DNA of 64,000 nt from CALANV01 sp036381615 (GCA_036381615.1 DASVCL010000012.1:1-64000), one strand, 5' to 3'. Counted from the stretch's first letter, positions 1 through 8,886 are shown. Made by a program: numbers and translations. The notes: generated by a model from the letters alone, not told the origin.

Positions 1-623
1 GGCGCCAGGGCCTCTACTTCGCCATGATCACGCTGGCGCTCGCGCAGATGATCTACTTCTTCGCGCTGCAGGCGCCGTTCACGGGCGGCGAGGACGGCAT
101 CCAGTCGGTGCCGCGGGGGACGCTGCTGGGCGTGCTCGACCTGCGCCAGACCTACGCGATGTACTTCACGGTGCTGGCGATCTTCCTCCTCGGCTTCCTG
201 GTCGTCTACCGCACGATCCACTCGCCGTTCGGCCAGGTCCTGAAGGCGATTCGCGAGAACGAGCCGCGGGCGGTGTCGCTCGGCTATCGCGCCGAGCACT
301 ACAAGCTGATCGCCTTCGTGCTCTCGGCGACGCTGTCCGGCCTGGCCGGCGCCACCAAGGCGATCGTGTTCCAGCTCGCCTCGCTCACCGACGTGCACTG
401 GACGATGTCGGGCGAGGTCGTGCTGATGACGCTGCTGGGCGGCCTCGGCACCATCTACGGGCCCGTCGCCGGCGCCTTCATCATCATCGCCATGCAGAAC
501 TATCTGGCCCAGTTCGGCCAGTGGGTGACGATCATCCAGGGCGTGATCTTCGTCGTCTGCGTGCTCGCCTTCCGCCGCGGCGTCATCGGCGAGCTTGGCC
601 GGTACCTGAAGAAGCCGCTCTGA
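1..623 (+). CDS. livM: Branched-chain amino acid ABC transporter permease LivM (5' end cut by window)
   Basis: This is the C-terminal 206 residues of an inner-membrane permease of the LivM family, which forms the channel for leucine, isoleucine and valine (or similar substrates such as urea or amides) with LivH and the ATPases LivG and LivF. The frame is open to the first base, and codons before the first Met read as LivM (RQGLYFAM), so the true start is outside the window. Visible family features are the cytoplasmic loop with GQVLKAIRENEPRAVSLGY, which contacts the ATPase, and the later GGLGTIYGPVAGA helix. A hairpin terminator follows the stop. The substrate cannot be decided without the binding protein gene. 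Confidence 0.92.
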   Translation, partial: RQGLYFAMITLALAQMIYFFALQAPFTGGEDGIQSVPRGTLLGVLDLRQTYAMYFTVLAIFLLGFLVVYRTIHSPFGQVLKAIRENEPRAVSLGYRAEHYKLIAFVLSATLSGLAGATKAIVFQLASLTDVHWTMSGEVVLMTLLGGLGTIYGPVAGAFIIIAMQNYLAQFGQWVTIIQGVIFVVCVLAFRRGVIGELGRYLKKPL

Positions 624-660
624 GCATCGCGGCGCCCGCCGCACCCCCTGTCGCAGAGAG

Positions 661-692
661 AAAGCCCCCGCCGCGACGCGGCGAGGGCTTTT
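661..692. terminator. Bidirectional Rho-independent terminator between livM and peroxiredoxin gene
   Basis: An inverted repeat pairs AAAGCCC and the adjoining CCGCCG with CGGCG and AGGGCTTT around a short loop. It has a T run on the plus strand and an A run at the opposite end, so it can end transcription from both converging genes. Confidence 0.8.
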
Positions 693-713
693 CGGCCGTG
701 GCAGCGGCGCGCG

Positions 714-1376
714 TCAGGTGCGCGGCTGCGGCACGATCCTCAGATAGGGCTTCAGCGTCTTCCAGCCGCCCGGGAATTTCTTCTTCGCCTCCTCGTCGTT
801 GAGCGAGGGCACGATGATGACGTCGTCGCCCTGCTTCCAGTTGACCGGCGTCGCTACCTGGTGCTTGGCCGTCAGCTGGCAGGAGTCGAGGACACGCAGC
901 ACCTCGTCAAAGTTGCGGCCGGTGCTCATCGGATAGACCAGCATCGCTTTGATCTTCTTGTCGGGTCCGATCACGAACACCGACCGCACGGTGGCGTTGT
1001 CGGCCGGCGTGCGGCCCTCCGCCGTGTCGCCTGCTTCGGCGGGGAGCATGTCGTAGAGCTTCGCGACCTTCAGCTCGGGGTCCCCGATCAGCGGATAGTT
1101 GACCGCGTGCCCCTGAGTTTCCTCGATGTCCTTGACCCATTTCTCATGGTTGCCGACCGGGTCGACGCTGAGGCCGATGATCTTGCAGTTGCGCTTGTCG
1201 AACTCCTGCTTCAAGCCCGCCATGTAGCCCAGTTCGGTCGTGCACACCGGCGTGAAATCCTTGGGGTGCGAGAACAGGATCGCCCATCCGTCGCCTATCC
1301 ACTGATGGAAATCGATGGGCCCCTGCGTCGTCTCGGCCCGGAAGTTCGGTGCCGTATCGCCGATTCGAATCGCCAT
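714..1376 (-). CDS. 1-Cys peroxiredoxin (Prx6/AhpC-TSA family)
   Basis: This 220-residue cytoplasmic peroxidase reduces hydrogen peroxide and alkyl hydroperoxides. The peroxidatic cysteine is Cys45 in the motif PKDFTPVCTTELG, with the activating Thr two residues before it. The C-terminal 1-cysPrx_C domain follows (VNWKQGDD, then a FPGGWKTLKPYLR ending). Length and ending match the Prx6 branch rather than 2-Cys AhpC, and no conserved resolving VCPA motif is present. Purine-rich bases (GGAGG-like) sit just upstream of the ATG. The gene stands alone, convergent with livM. Its promoter must lie next to the tandem repeats that begin 33 bases upstream of the start. Confidence 0.93.
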   Translation of the reverse strand: MAIRIGDTAPNFRAETTQGPIDFHQWIGDGWAILFSHPKDFTPVCTTELGYMAGLKQEFDKRNCKIIGLSVDPVGNHEKWVKDIEETQGHAVNYPLIGDPELKVAKLYDMLPAEAGDTAEGRTPADNATVRSVFVIGPDKKIKAMLVYPMSTGRNFDEVLRVLDSCQLTAKHQVATPVNWKQGDDVIIVPSLNDEEAKKKFPGGWKTLKPYLRIVPQPRT

Positions 1377-1408
1377 GTTCGCCTCCTCCTTGTTGACGCC
1401 TCTGCAAC

Positions 1409-1436
1409 ATCAATATGTAGGCATCAATATGTAGGC
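1409..1436. repeat. Exact 14-bp tandem duplication upstream of the peroxiredoxin gene
   Basis: The unit ATCAATATGTAGGC occurs twice head to tail (1409-1422 and 1423-1436). It is AT-rich compared with its surroundings and lies in the likely promoter or leader of the peroxiredoxin gene. It runs directly into the next tandem duplication. Confidence 0.95.
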
Positions 1437-1500
1437 CGTCTTGCCGGCCCCAAAAACGATCGATACCGTCTTGCCGGCCCCAAAAACGATCGATACCGTC
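1436..1500. repeat. Exact 30-bp tandem duplication
   Basis: A 30-bp unit that begins CCGTCTTGCCGGCCCC and continues AAAAACGATCGATA is present twice head to tail. The first five bases (CCGTC) recur once more at the end, giving a 65-bp tract. Each unit contains the palindromes GCCGGC and CGATCG. Only two copies with no spacer make it a recent duplication, not a CRISPR. Confidence 0.95.
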
Positions 1501-1663
1501 CTGCCCACCGTACCAGCATCGCGGGACCGTCGGGAGACGCGATAACGACGGCACCCCCGTCGCAAAAGAGACGTACCGCGGGACGCGTGGGACACATGGG
1601 ACGGATCGGTCCAAATACCTGAAATCAATCGGATTTCGAGCAATAACGGGATGTCCCGCGGCC

Positions 1664-1771
1664 GTCCCACCTATCCCACGCGTCTCATCCGTCTCAGGAG
1701 TCTCACCCGTCTCGCGAGTCTCGCCTGTCTCACGAGTCGCGCCCGTCTCACCCGTCTCATGGGTCTCGCCG
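1664..1771. repeat. 9-bp minisatellite, about 12 degenerate copies, with inverted copies to its left
   Basis: The plus strand reads as successive 9-mers of the form GTCTCANNN or GTCCCANNN: GTCCCACCT, ATCCCACGC, GTCTCATCC, GTCTCAGGA, GTCTCACCC, GTCTCGCGA and so on to GTCTCGCCG at 1763-1771. Period 9 holds without a slip over 108 bases. A short run of the same unit in the opposite orientation (GGGACGCGT, GGGACACAT, GGGACGGAT) lies near 1575-1605, so the two arms could pair into a long imperfect hairpin. Read on the minus strand, one frame gives Thr-Gly-Glu-like repeats, but no gene is supported there. Confidence 0.9.
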
Positions 1772-2243
1772 CCCCTGCATGAGGGGCCCGGCTGCAGCCT
1801 CGGGAAACACCATCGTCCCAGGGCCGTCACGGTGAAAACACGAGATCGGGCGCCGCTCCCTCTGCTGCGAAAGTCGCCAGTGAGGACGGACATACGCCCG
1901 AGCCTCGATCCGAAGCCATAACACCTTGGGATAGTTTCGGGGCGAGTAACGATCCTTGGGACACCGGTCCCCGCCGGAACGAAAACGCCCGCCGCGGCTG
2001 CTGCCGCGCGGGCACATATATCCGGCCCCAATTGTCCCGGTTTGCCGGGCCACGTCAACCCGCTTTCCGCCAGGCATCAGGCCAGCCCGCCCGGCCGCAG
2101 CGAGTGACGCGTCGCGGCTGCCGCCGCACGCCCGGCGCAATCGAGACCGCCCGCGAAGGCGTGGACCAGAACCAGCCGAACGGCGTTGAGAGACAACGGC
2201 CCCAAGCGCGACTGCAAACGCGTCGATCCAGCGAGGCCACGCA
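1772..2243. other. Intergenic stretch, no gene recognised
   Basis: About 470 bases separate the minisatellite from the RND adaptor gene. Open frames exist on both strands because of high GC, but none shows a recognisable protein. No convincing regulator gene, terminator or operator was seen. It presumably carries the promoter of the efflux operon. Confidence 0.5.
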
Positions 2244-3407
2244 ATGCCGCTCTTGTCCTTTTCTCGCGCCATCGCGGTCGCGATCCTCGCCGCCGTTGGT
2301 CCTTGGAGTTGCGACGACGGGAGCGGAAGTCAGAAGAGCCAGCCCGCCCAGACCGGGCCGCAGCAGCCGGTGCCCGTAGGTGTCGTCGAGATTCGCCCCG
2401 AAGCGGTCACGATCGGCGAAACATTCATCGGCCGCATCGTCGCAAACCAGAAAGTCGAGGTCCGCAGCCGGGTCAGCGGCTTCATCGAAGCGCGACTCTT
2501 CGACGAGGGCCAGACCGTCACGCGCGGCCAAAAGCTGTTCCGCATCGAGCGCGATACCTACGAGGCGATCGTCGCACAGCGCCGCGCCGACCTCGCCGCC
2601 GCCGAAGCACAAGCGGAGAACGCGGACTTGCAGCTACGGCGCGCCCAGGAACTGTCGCGTCGCGACAATATCGCCCAAGCAACCGTCGACGAGCGCCAGG
2701 CCGCCGCGCGTGCCAGTCACGCTGCCATCCTCCAGGCGCAGGCCGCTCTCCGTCAGGCCGAGATCAACCTGGGTTATACCGATATCACCGCGCCGATTTC
2801 CGGCCGGACGGGCCGTGCCAATTTCGACGTCGGCGCACTCGTCGGTCCGGAGAGCGCCCCGCTGGTCGAGATCGTCAGCAACGACCCCGTCTATGTCGTG
2901 TTTCCCGTCAGCCAGCGCCGATTGCTCGAAGCACAGAAGCAAGCGGGCGAAAAAGGCCTTCATACCGAAGACTTCGTTGTCCATCTGCGTTTTCCGGACG
3001 GCAGCCGATATCCGCATTCCGGCCGCATCGACTTCATCAGCAACACCGTCCAACGCGGTACGGACACAGTCGACATCCGTGCCGTGCTGGCAAATCCGGA
3101 GGGCCTGCTGCGGGATGGCCAGTTCGTGCAGGTCACAATCGAAACAGCGCAACCGGAAATGGCCCTGGTCGTGCCGCAAAGCGCCGTTCAAGCCGACCGC
3201 CAGGGGACCTTCGTTCTCGTCGTCACCCCGGAGAACCGGATCGACGTCCGCCGGATCGAGACGGGCGAGACGCTGGAGCGCGGGCGCGTGACCGTGCGTG
3301 CCGGGCTCAACGCCGGAGACCGGGTCGTCGTTCAAGGTCTCCAACGGGTACGCCCCGGCGCTCCCGTCAACACGCGGCCGGCCGAGCCGATGGCCGGCGG
3401 AACGTAA
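2244..3407 (+). CDS. RND efflux periplasmic adaptor (AcrA/MexA type membrane fusion protein)
   Basis: This 387-residue protein bridges an inner-membrane RND pump to an outer-membrane channel. The N-terminus is a signal sequence ending near PWSC (Cys23), which could be a weak lipobox. The order is the usual one: barrel-sandwich half (GRIVANQKVEVRSRVSGFI), a long alpha-helical hairpin rich in Ala, Gln and Arg (about residues 100-165), the second lipoyl half (LGYTDITAPISGRTGR), then beta-barrel and membrane-proximal domains. Three bases separate it from the pump gene, so the two form an operon. No outer-membrane factor or TetR/MarR regulator lies next to it. Confidence 0.92.
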   Translation: MPLLSFSRAIAVAILAAVGPWSCDDGSGSQKSQPAQTGPQQPVPVGVVEIRPEAVTIGETFIGRIVANQKVEVRSRVSGFIEARLFDEGQTVTRGQKLFRIERDTYEAIVAQRRADLAAAEAQAENADLQLRRAQELSRRDNIAQATVDERQAAARASHAAILQAQAALRQAEINLGYTDITAPISGRTGRANFDVGALVGPESAPLVEIVSNDPVYVVFPVSQRRLLEAQKQAGEKGLHTEDFVVHLRFPDGSRYPHSGRIDFISNTVQRGTDTVDIRAVLANPEGLLRDGQFVQVTIETAQPEMALVVPQSAVQADRQGTFVLVVTPENRIDVRRIETGETLERGRVTVRAGLNAGDRVVVQGLQRVRPGAPVNTRPAEPMAGGT

Positions 3408-3410
3408 GCG

Positions 3411-6400
3411 ATGATCTCGTTCCTGTTCATCGATCGGCCGCGCCTCGCCCTCGTGATCTCGATCGTCATCACGTTGGCGGGCCTTCTCGCGCTCACGCGC
3501 ATTCCGGTCGCGCAGTTTCCGGACATCGTGCCGCCGCAGGTGAGCGTCACCGCCACCTATCCCGGTGCCAATGCCGAAACGGTGGAAGCGACTGTCGCCC
3601 AGCCGCTGGAAGCGCAGATCAACGGCGTCGAGAACATGATCTACATGAGCTCGACCAGCGGCAACGACGGCAGCTACAGCCTGACCGTCACGTTCGCGGT
3701 CGGCTCCGACCCCGCCATCAACACCGTCAACGTGCAGAACCGCCTTCGCCTGGCTGAATCGCAGGTGCCGGAAGAAGTGCGGCGCCTGGGCATCACGGTG
3801 CGCGAGCAGTCGTCCGGCTTTCTCCAGCTCATCAGCCTGGTTTCGGAGGTCGACCGCTACGACCAGCTGTTCCTGACCAACTATGCACGGATCAACGTGC
3901 TCGACACGCTGCAGCGCGTGCCGGGCGTCGGCGATGCGCGGTTGTTCAGCCAATACATCTACAGCATGCGGATCTGGCTGAACATCGACCGGCTCACCAG
4001 CCTCGACCTCGCGCCGGGCGACATTGTCAACGCCATCCGTACCCAGAACGTCCAGGCCGCCGTCGGGCGCGTCGGCGCGCCGCCCATGCCCGACAACCAG
4101 CAGATTGAGATTCCGCTGCAGGCACAGGGTCGCCTGTCCGACGTCGAACAGTTCGAAAACATCGTCGTGCGGGCGAATCCGGACGGCTCGGTCCTGCGCT
4201 TGAGGGACGTCGCGCGGGTCGAACTCGCAGCCCAATCGTACAACGCCCTCGGCTATTCAGACGGACGACCGGCCGCCGTCATCGGCGTCTACCAGGCGCC
4301 CGGAGCCAATGCCGTGACGACGGCCACGGCGGTGCGCGAGGCGCTGAACCGGCTGGCCCAGCGCTTTCCCGAGGGAGTCGGCTACGAGGTGACATACGAC
4401 ACGACGGTGTTCGTGACCGCGTCGATCGAGGAGGTGATCCGAACCCTGGTCGAAGCGTTCGCGCTCGTACTGATCGTCGTGTTTCTGTTCCTGGGCAGCT
4501 GGCGCGCGACGATCATCCCCATGATTGCGGTGCCGGTCTCGTTGATCGGCACGTTCGCGGTCCTGCTGCTGTTCGATCAGTCGGCCAATACCGTCTCGCT
4601 TTTCGCGCTCGTGCTCTCGATCGGCATCGTGGTGGATGATGCCATCGTCGTCGTCGAGAACGTCGAACGGGTGATGGAGGAAGAGGACCTACCACCGCGC
4701 GAGGCTGCGCGAAGGGCCATGGCCCAGATCACGCCGGCGATAATCGCCATCACGCTCGTCCTGCTCTCGGTCTTCGTGCCGGTCGGTTTCATTCCGGGCA
4801 TCACAGGTGCGCTCTATGCCCAGTTCGCGCTGACCGTCTCCACGGCGATGCTGCTGTCGGCGATCAATGCGCTGACGCTCAGCCCCGCGCTCTGCGGGCT
4901 CCTGTTGCGGCCGCGGGAACGGCGGCGCGGACCGATGGCCTGGGTCTCGCGACGCATCGAGGGCGTGCGCAACGGCTACACCGCCATCGTCACGCGGCTG
5001 GTGCGGATTTCAGCGCTGGCGCTGGCGGCGGTCATCGTGGCCTTCGCCAGCTATTGGGGTCTGTCGCGAATCATTCCGACCGGGTTCCTGCCGGATGAGG
5101 ACCAGGGCGCGCTGTTCATGGACATCTCGCTGCCGCAGAATGCCTCACTCAATCGCACGCAGCGCGTCGTCGCCGAAGTCGAGAATCTGGTGAGGGACAT
5201 CCCCGGCGTCCGCAGCGTCACATCGGTCGCGGGTTTCAGCCTCCTTCAAGGCCTGCAGGCCGGCAATACCGCGTTCATGGTCATACTCCTCGCGCCGTTC
5301 GGCGAACGCATCGACGAAGGCATCACCGCGTTCGACGTGTTGGACGAGGCCAGACCGCGGGTCGCCGGTGTAGCCGAGGCGAACGTACTCGTCTTCAACG
5401 TGCCGCCGATCTCCGGTATCGGCAATACCGCCGGCTTCGACTTTCGCCTGCAATCCCTGGGCGGCGCCTCGCCGGCCGAACTGGGGTCGGCCGCCGGCGG
5501 CTTGATCTTCGCCGCCAACCAACATCCGGCGCTGACGCGGGTGTTCACGACCTTCCAGGTCGCCACGCCCCGCTTCTACATCGACCTCGACCGCGACAAG
5601 GCGCAGGCACTCGGCGTCTCGGCAAGCGAGATCTATACCACCCTGCAGACCGCGATGGGCGGCCTCTACGTGAACGACTTCAACCTGTTCGGCCGGACCT
5701 GGCAGGTGAACGTGGAAGCAGAGGCGGCCGATCGCGACGCGATCGAGGATGTCTGGCGCCTCCACGTGCGCAACCGAGACGGAGAAATGGTGCCGCTGCG
5801 CAGCCTCGCCTCGGTACGGCTCGACATCGGGCCGCAGTCGATCACGCGCTACAACAACGTCCGCAGCGCCACGATAAATGGGTCGCCGGGGCCAGGGCGG
5901 AGCTCCGGCGAAGCGATTGCGGCCATGGCGGCCGTGGCGGCTGAGACCCTGCCGCCCGGCTATGGCTTCGAATGGTCGGGCATCTCGCTGCAGGAGGTCG
6001 AAGCGGCGGGACAGACGCCCATCATCCTCGCGCTTGCAGTCCTGTTCGCATATCTGTTCCTGGTCGCGCTTTACGAGAGCTGGAGCATCCCGGTCGCCGT
6101 GCTGCTCTCCGTCTCGATCGGTCTGCTGGGCGCGATGATCGCCCTATGGCTGACCGGGCTCGCCAACAACATCTATGCCCAGATCGGCATCGTCGTGCTG
6201 ATCGCGCTTGCCAGCAAGAACGCGATCCTGATCGTCGAATTTGCGAAGGAACAGCGCGAGAGCGGTGTCCCGATCGAGGTTGCGGCGCGCGAGGGCGCCC
6301 GCCTGCGCTTCCGCGCCGTGGTGATGACGAGTCTCGCATTCATCTTCGGCCTGGCGCCGCTGGTGATCGCGGAAGGCGCCGCCGCCGCCAGTCGCCGCTC

Positions 6401-6542
6401 GGTCTCGACCGCCGTATTCGGCGGCATGATCGCCGCCTCCAGCCTGGGCCTGTTCGTGATCCCGATGCTCTACGTCGTCCTGCAGCGCACGCGCGAGCGG
6501 GTGAAGCGGCATCCGGCCCGGAAACCCGAACCGGCCGATTGA
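3411..6542 (+). CDS. RND multidrug efflux transporter permease (AcrB/MexB, HAE1 family)
   Basis: This 1043-residue proton-driven inner-membrane pump exports hydrophobic drugs, detergents or similar compounds. It has the full family layout: TM1, a porter region starting IPVAQFPDIVPPQVSV, TM2-6 with the proton-relay pair in GIVVDDAIVVVENVERVM (equivalent to AcrB Asp407/Asp408), a second porter region, and TM8-12 with ASKNAILIVEFAK containing the relay Lys. The length equals that of AcrB. It is the second gene of the operon with the adaptor. The substrate cannot be read from sequence. Confidence 0.95.
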   Translation: MISFLFIDRPRLALVISIVITLAGLLALTRIPVAQFPDIVPPQVSVTATYPGANAETVEATVAQPLEAQINGVENMIYMSSTSGNDGSYSLTVTFAVGSDPAINTVNVQNRLRLAESQVPEEVRRLGITVREQSSGFLQLISLVSEVDRYDQLFLTNYARINVLDTLQRVPGVGDARLFSQYIYSMRIWLNIDRLTSLDLAPGDIVNAIRTQNVQAAVGRVGAPPMPDNQQIEIPLQAQGRLSDVEQFENIVVRANPDGSVLRLRDVARVELAAQSYNALGYSDGRPAAVIGVYQAPGANAVTTATAVREALNRLAQRFPEGVGYEVTYDTTVFVTASIEEVIRTLVEAFALVLIVVFLFLGSWRATIIPMIAVPVSLIGTFAVLLLFDQSANTVSLFALVLSIGIVVDDAIVVVENVERVMEEEDLPPREAARRAMAQITPAIIAITLVLLSVFVPVGFIPGITGALYAQFALTVSTAMLLSAINALTLSPALCGLLLRPRERRRGPMAWVSRRIEGVRNGYTAIVTRLVRISALALAAVIVAFASYWGLSRIIPTGFLPDEDQGALFMDISLPQNASLNRTQRVVAEVENLVRDIPGVRSVTSVAGFSLLQGLQAGNTAFMVILLAPFGERIDEGITAFDVLDEARPRVAGVAEANVLVFNVPPISGIGNTAGFDFRLQSLGGASPAELGSAAGGLIFAANQHPALTRVFTTFQVATPRFYIDLDRDKAQALGVSASEIYTTLQTAMGGLYVNDFNLFGRTWQVNVEAEAADRDAIEDVWRLHVRNRDGEMVPLRSLASVRLDIGPQSITRYNNVRSATINGSPGPGRSSGEAIAAMAAVAAETLPPGYGFEWSGISLQEVEAAGQTPIILALAVLFAYLFLVALYESWSIPVAVLLSVSIGLLGAMIALWLTGLANNIYAQIGIVVLIALASKNAILIVEFAKEQRESGVPIEVAAREGARLRFRAVVMTSLAFIFGLAPLVIAEGAAAASRRSVSTAVFGGMIAASSLGLFVIPMLYVVLQRTRERVKRHPARKPEPAD

Positions 6543-6895
6543 ACCGCCGCGGGCGAGATCCCCCTCCGCGTGAGGCAGGCAGGCGCGCCGCACCGTCGGT
6601 TTTGCCTACTCACTCGAGGCTCTCACTGGCTCGGCGTATCGCCTCATGCCCTGGCCCAGTTCCATCCGGATGTGCGCGGCGACGCGGCACGGCTCTTCTC
6701 GACCCGGCACGAACCCGGTGGAACCGGCCGGGCCGGTCGTCGGTTTCACCGAGGGAACAGGCATCACCCGCCTGCGATTCATGGCGGCGGATACACATCC
6801 TCCCTTCGATCAGGGACGTTTGCACGACATGCGTTCGCCGGCCCCTTGGGGCCGCCGGTCGCCGGCAACGTAATCCCGTTGGCACGTCAGCAGGC
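6543..6895. other. Intergenic stretch, no gene recognised
   Basis: This is a 353-base gap between the RND pump and a small membrane-protein gene. No conserved protein, RNA gene or terminator-like hairpin with a T tract was found. Confidence 0.5.
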
Positions 6896-7246
6896 ATGAG
6901 CATGTCCAAAGGATCCGAGCTTGACCGGGAATTCCACCGCTTCGAGAAGCGATTGCCGGATGGCGCCGCACGGCTCATCCGACGGATCCGGCGGCCGTCG
7001 TCGCGCTGGTTTCGCATCCCGGCGGCAATCATCCTGATTGCCGCCGGATTCGTCGGCTTCCTGCCGATTCTCGGTTTCTGGATGATTCCGCTCGGTCTGC
7101 TGCTGATCGCGCAGGACGTACCGTTTCTGCGCAGGCCGATGGCCCGGATGCTGGCGTGGATCGAGGCGAAATGGGAAGCATGGCGAGGGCCGCGCCGGCA
7201 ACCGGCCGATGCGAACACCGCATCGAAGCGTGACAGGCCGCGCTGA
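6896..7246 (+). CDS. Small inner-membrane protein with one helical hairpin (PGPGW-like)
   Basis: This 116-residue protein begins with a basic amphipathic segment (HRFEKRLPDGAARLIRRIRR). Two closely spaced hydrophobic stretches follow (about residues 42-58 and 60-72, FLPILGFWMIPLGLLLIA), then a short region with LRRPMARMLAWIEAKWEAW. Similar alphaproteobacterial proteins are often mislabelled tryptophan synthase subunit beta; nothing here resembles TrpB. The ATG at 6896 was chosen because the frame reads as a family member from there; a second ATG two codons on is possible. The function is unknown. It is not obviously in an operon. Confidence 0.75.
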   Translation: MSMSKGSELDREFHRFEKRLPDGAARLIRRIRRPSSRWFRIPAAIILIAAGFVGFLPILGFWMIPLGLLLIAQDVPFLRRPMARMLAWIEAKWEAWRGPRRQPADANTASKRDRPR

Positions 7247-7300
7247 GCGCCCCCAGACAGGTGATCCTAGGAAAACCCGAGATCAATAAACAGCGCGTCA

Positions 7301-7477
7301 CTACCGGTCGAGCTTCTTGCCCTCGTGCTCTCGCGCGGCGCGCGCGGATTCCGCCTCCGACGATTTTCGTTCGGCCTTGGCGCGGCCGAACTTGAGGCGG
7401 TTGGCTTCGGCCTCCTTCGCCGCATCGTTACGCGCACGGGCCTTGCGGACGCGGCGGAGATTCACGATCTCGGCCAT
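7301..7477 (-). CDS. DUF4169 family small protein
   Basis: This 58-residue, highly charged protein reads MAEIVNLRRVRKARAR and then an Ala, Glu, Lys and Arg-rich helix with NRLKFGRAKAERK, the pattern of DUF4169, common in alphaproteobacteria and of unknown function. The start at 7477 is preferred because GGGAGG lies six bases before it. An earlier ATG at 7495 overlaps the stop of the upstream CoA-transferase gene as ATGA and would add six residues. It is translated from the same message as that gene. Confidence 0.8.
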   Translation of the reverse strand: MAEIVNLRRVRKARARNDAAKEAEANRLKFGRAKAERKSSEAESARAAREHEGKKLDR

Positions 7478-7491
7478 CGGCGGCCTCCCGT

Positions 7492-8712
7492 TCATTCCGC
7501 GCCACCTTTGCGGCGCTCGGTCACGAACGCGCCCGCTTTCCGGAGCGCGTCGATGTCGGCCGGCGTGTAACCGATCTCGTGCAGGATGTCGGCCCCATCC
7601 TGATTGAAGGCAGGCGGACGGAAACGGAGCCGGGCCTTGGTCCGACTCATCTTGATCGGGATGCCGGTGCCCCGATAGTCGCCGTCGGCGAGCAACATCT
7701 GACGGTGACGTGCATGCGGCGAGTCCAGCACATCGGGAATGTCGAGCACCGCCCCCGCCGGCACGCCGAGACGCATCAGCCGGTCGGCGAGACGCACGCC
7801 GTCGTGGTTCATGAGCAGGCGCTCGAGCTCAACCCGCAGCGCATCGCGGTTGACGACGCGGTCGGCGTTCGAGCGGAAGCGCGCGTCCTTCGGCAAATCG
7901 GGCGCGCCCAGCTCCGCACAGAGCCGCTCGAACTGCCGATCGTTGCCGACGGCGAGAAAAATCGGCTTGGTGCCGGTCTTGAACGCGTCGTAGGGCGAGA
8001 TGTTCGGGTGCGCATTGCCAATGCGCTGTGGCGGCTTGCCCGACATGAGGTAGTTCGCCGCATGCGGATGGAGGAGCGCGACGGCGCTGTCGTAAAGCGT
8101 GATGTCGATTGCCTGCCCTTTTCCCGTGCGCGCCCGGTCATGCAGCGCGAGGAGGATACCGATGGTCGCGTTCAGGCCGGTACCGAGGTCGACGATCGGC
8201 GTACCCATGCGGAGCGGCCCGGATTCCATCGTACCGTTGATACTCATGAGACCCGAGACAGCCTGCACCGCCGCATCGTAGCCGGGCAGTCCGCCCATGG
8301 GACCATCGGATCCGAAGCCGGTGATGTGGCAATAAATGAGACGCGGGAACCTCGCCGACAGCACGTCGGCATAACCCAGTCCCCATTTCTCGAGCGTGCC
8401 GGGCTTGAAGTTGTGGATCATCACGTCGGCGCTCTCGAGCAGGCGCAGCAGCACCTCGCGCGCCTCGGCCTTCGTCAGATCCAGCGCCAACGTACGCTTA
8501 TTGCGGTTGACCCCAACGAAATAGGACGCGGTCCCGTCGCGGAAAGGCGGCCCCCAGTCGCGAACCTCGTCGCCCTGCGGCGGTTCGATCTTGATCACGT
8601 CGGCGCCGTGGTCGCCGAGGATCTGCGTGCAGTACGGCCCGCCCAGCACGCGCGTGAGGTCGATTACACGAATGCCGTCGAGGGCGCCGCCGTTCGCCTG
8701 TTGCTGTGTCAT
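7492..8712 (-). CDS. Class III CoA-transferase (CaiB/BaiF family)
   Basis: This 406-residue cytoplasmic enzyme moves CoA between carboxylic acids through an aspartyl-CoA thioester. It starts with the family motif LDGIRVIDLTRVLGGPYCTQ, then LGDHGADVIKIEPP and VNRNKRTLALDL. The catalytic aspartate is in GLPGYDAAVQA near residue 144. The large and small domains are complete. Formyl-CoA, succinyl-CoA, carnitine and other donors occur in this family and the sequence does not pick one. The DUF4169 gene follows with a coupled stop and start. Confidence 0.92.
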   Translation of the reverse strand: MTQQQANGGALDGIRVIDLTRVLGGPYCTQILGDHGADVIKIEPPQGDEVRDWGPPFRDGTASYFVGVNRNKRTLALDLTKAEAREVLLRLLESADVMIHNFKPGTLEKWGLGYADVLSARFPRLIYCHITGFGSDGPMGGLPGYDAAVQAVSGLMSINGTMESGPLRMGTPIVDLGTGLNATIGILLALHDRARTGKGQAIDITLYDSAVALLHPHAANYLMSGKPPQRIGNAHPNISPYDAFKTGTKPIFLAVGNDRQFERLCAELGAPDLPKDARFRSNADRVVNRDALRVELERLLMNHDGVRLADRLMRLGVPAGAVLDIPDVLDSPHARHRQMLLADGDYRGTGIPIKMSRTKARLRFRPPAFNQDGADILHEIGYTPADIDALRKAGAFVTERRKGGAE

Positions 8713-8886
8713 CCGAAACCCACCGAATTACCAGGCACGTATAGTTCCGGGCCGACATCGTTCCCGCAAGGGAGAATTGGCGCCGCGGTCCGTATGTCGG
8801 CGGCCGCGACGACCGGAAATCGGGAACCGGCGTGATTGCGGCCCGCCATGTGCTTCGCACGGAGCCGCAATGGCAGGTCTATCCTT

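Noticed and set aside
1436..1500. Possible CRISPR from repeated 30-bp units
   Set aside because: Only two copies exist, with no spacers between them and no cas genes in the window.
1144..2058. Long minus-strand open frame with Thr-Gly-Glu repeats
   Set aside because: It overlaps the peroxiredoxin gene in another frame, and its repeats are a by-product of the 9-bp minisatellite. No domain or ribosome site supports it.
2634..4235. 533-residue open frame antisense to the RND genes
   Set aside because: It is the reverse complement of two clearly coding genes with strong GC third-position bias; such shadows are expected and no motif was seen.
6896..7246. Tryptophan synthase subunit beta label for the small membrane protein
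   Set aside because: At 116 residues with two hydrophobic segments it shares nothing with TrpB; the label is a known mis-annotation in this family.
7579..8835. 418-residue open frame antisense to the CoA-transferase gene
   Set aside because: This is a shadow frame of a well-recognised gene on the other strand.
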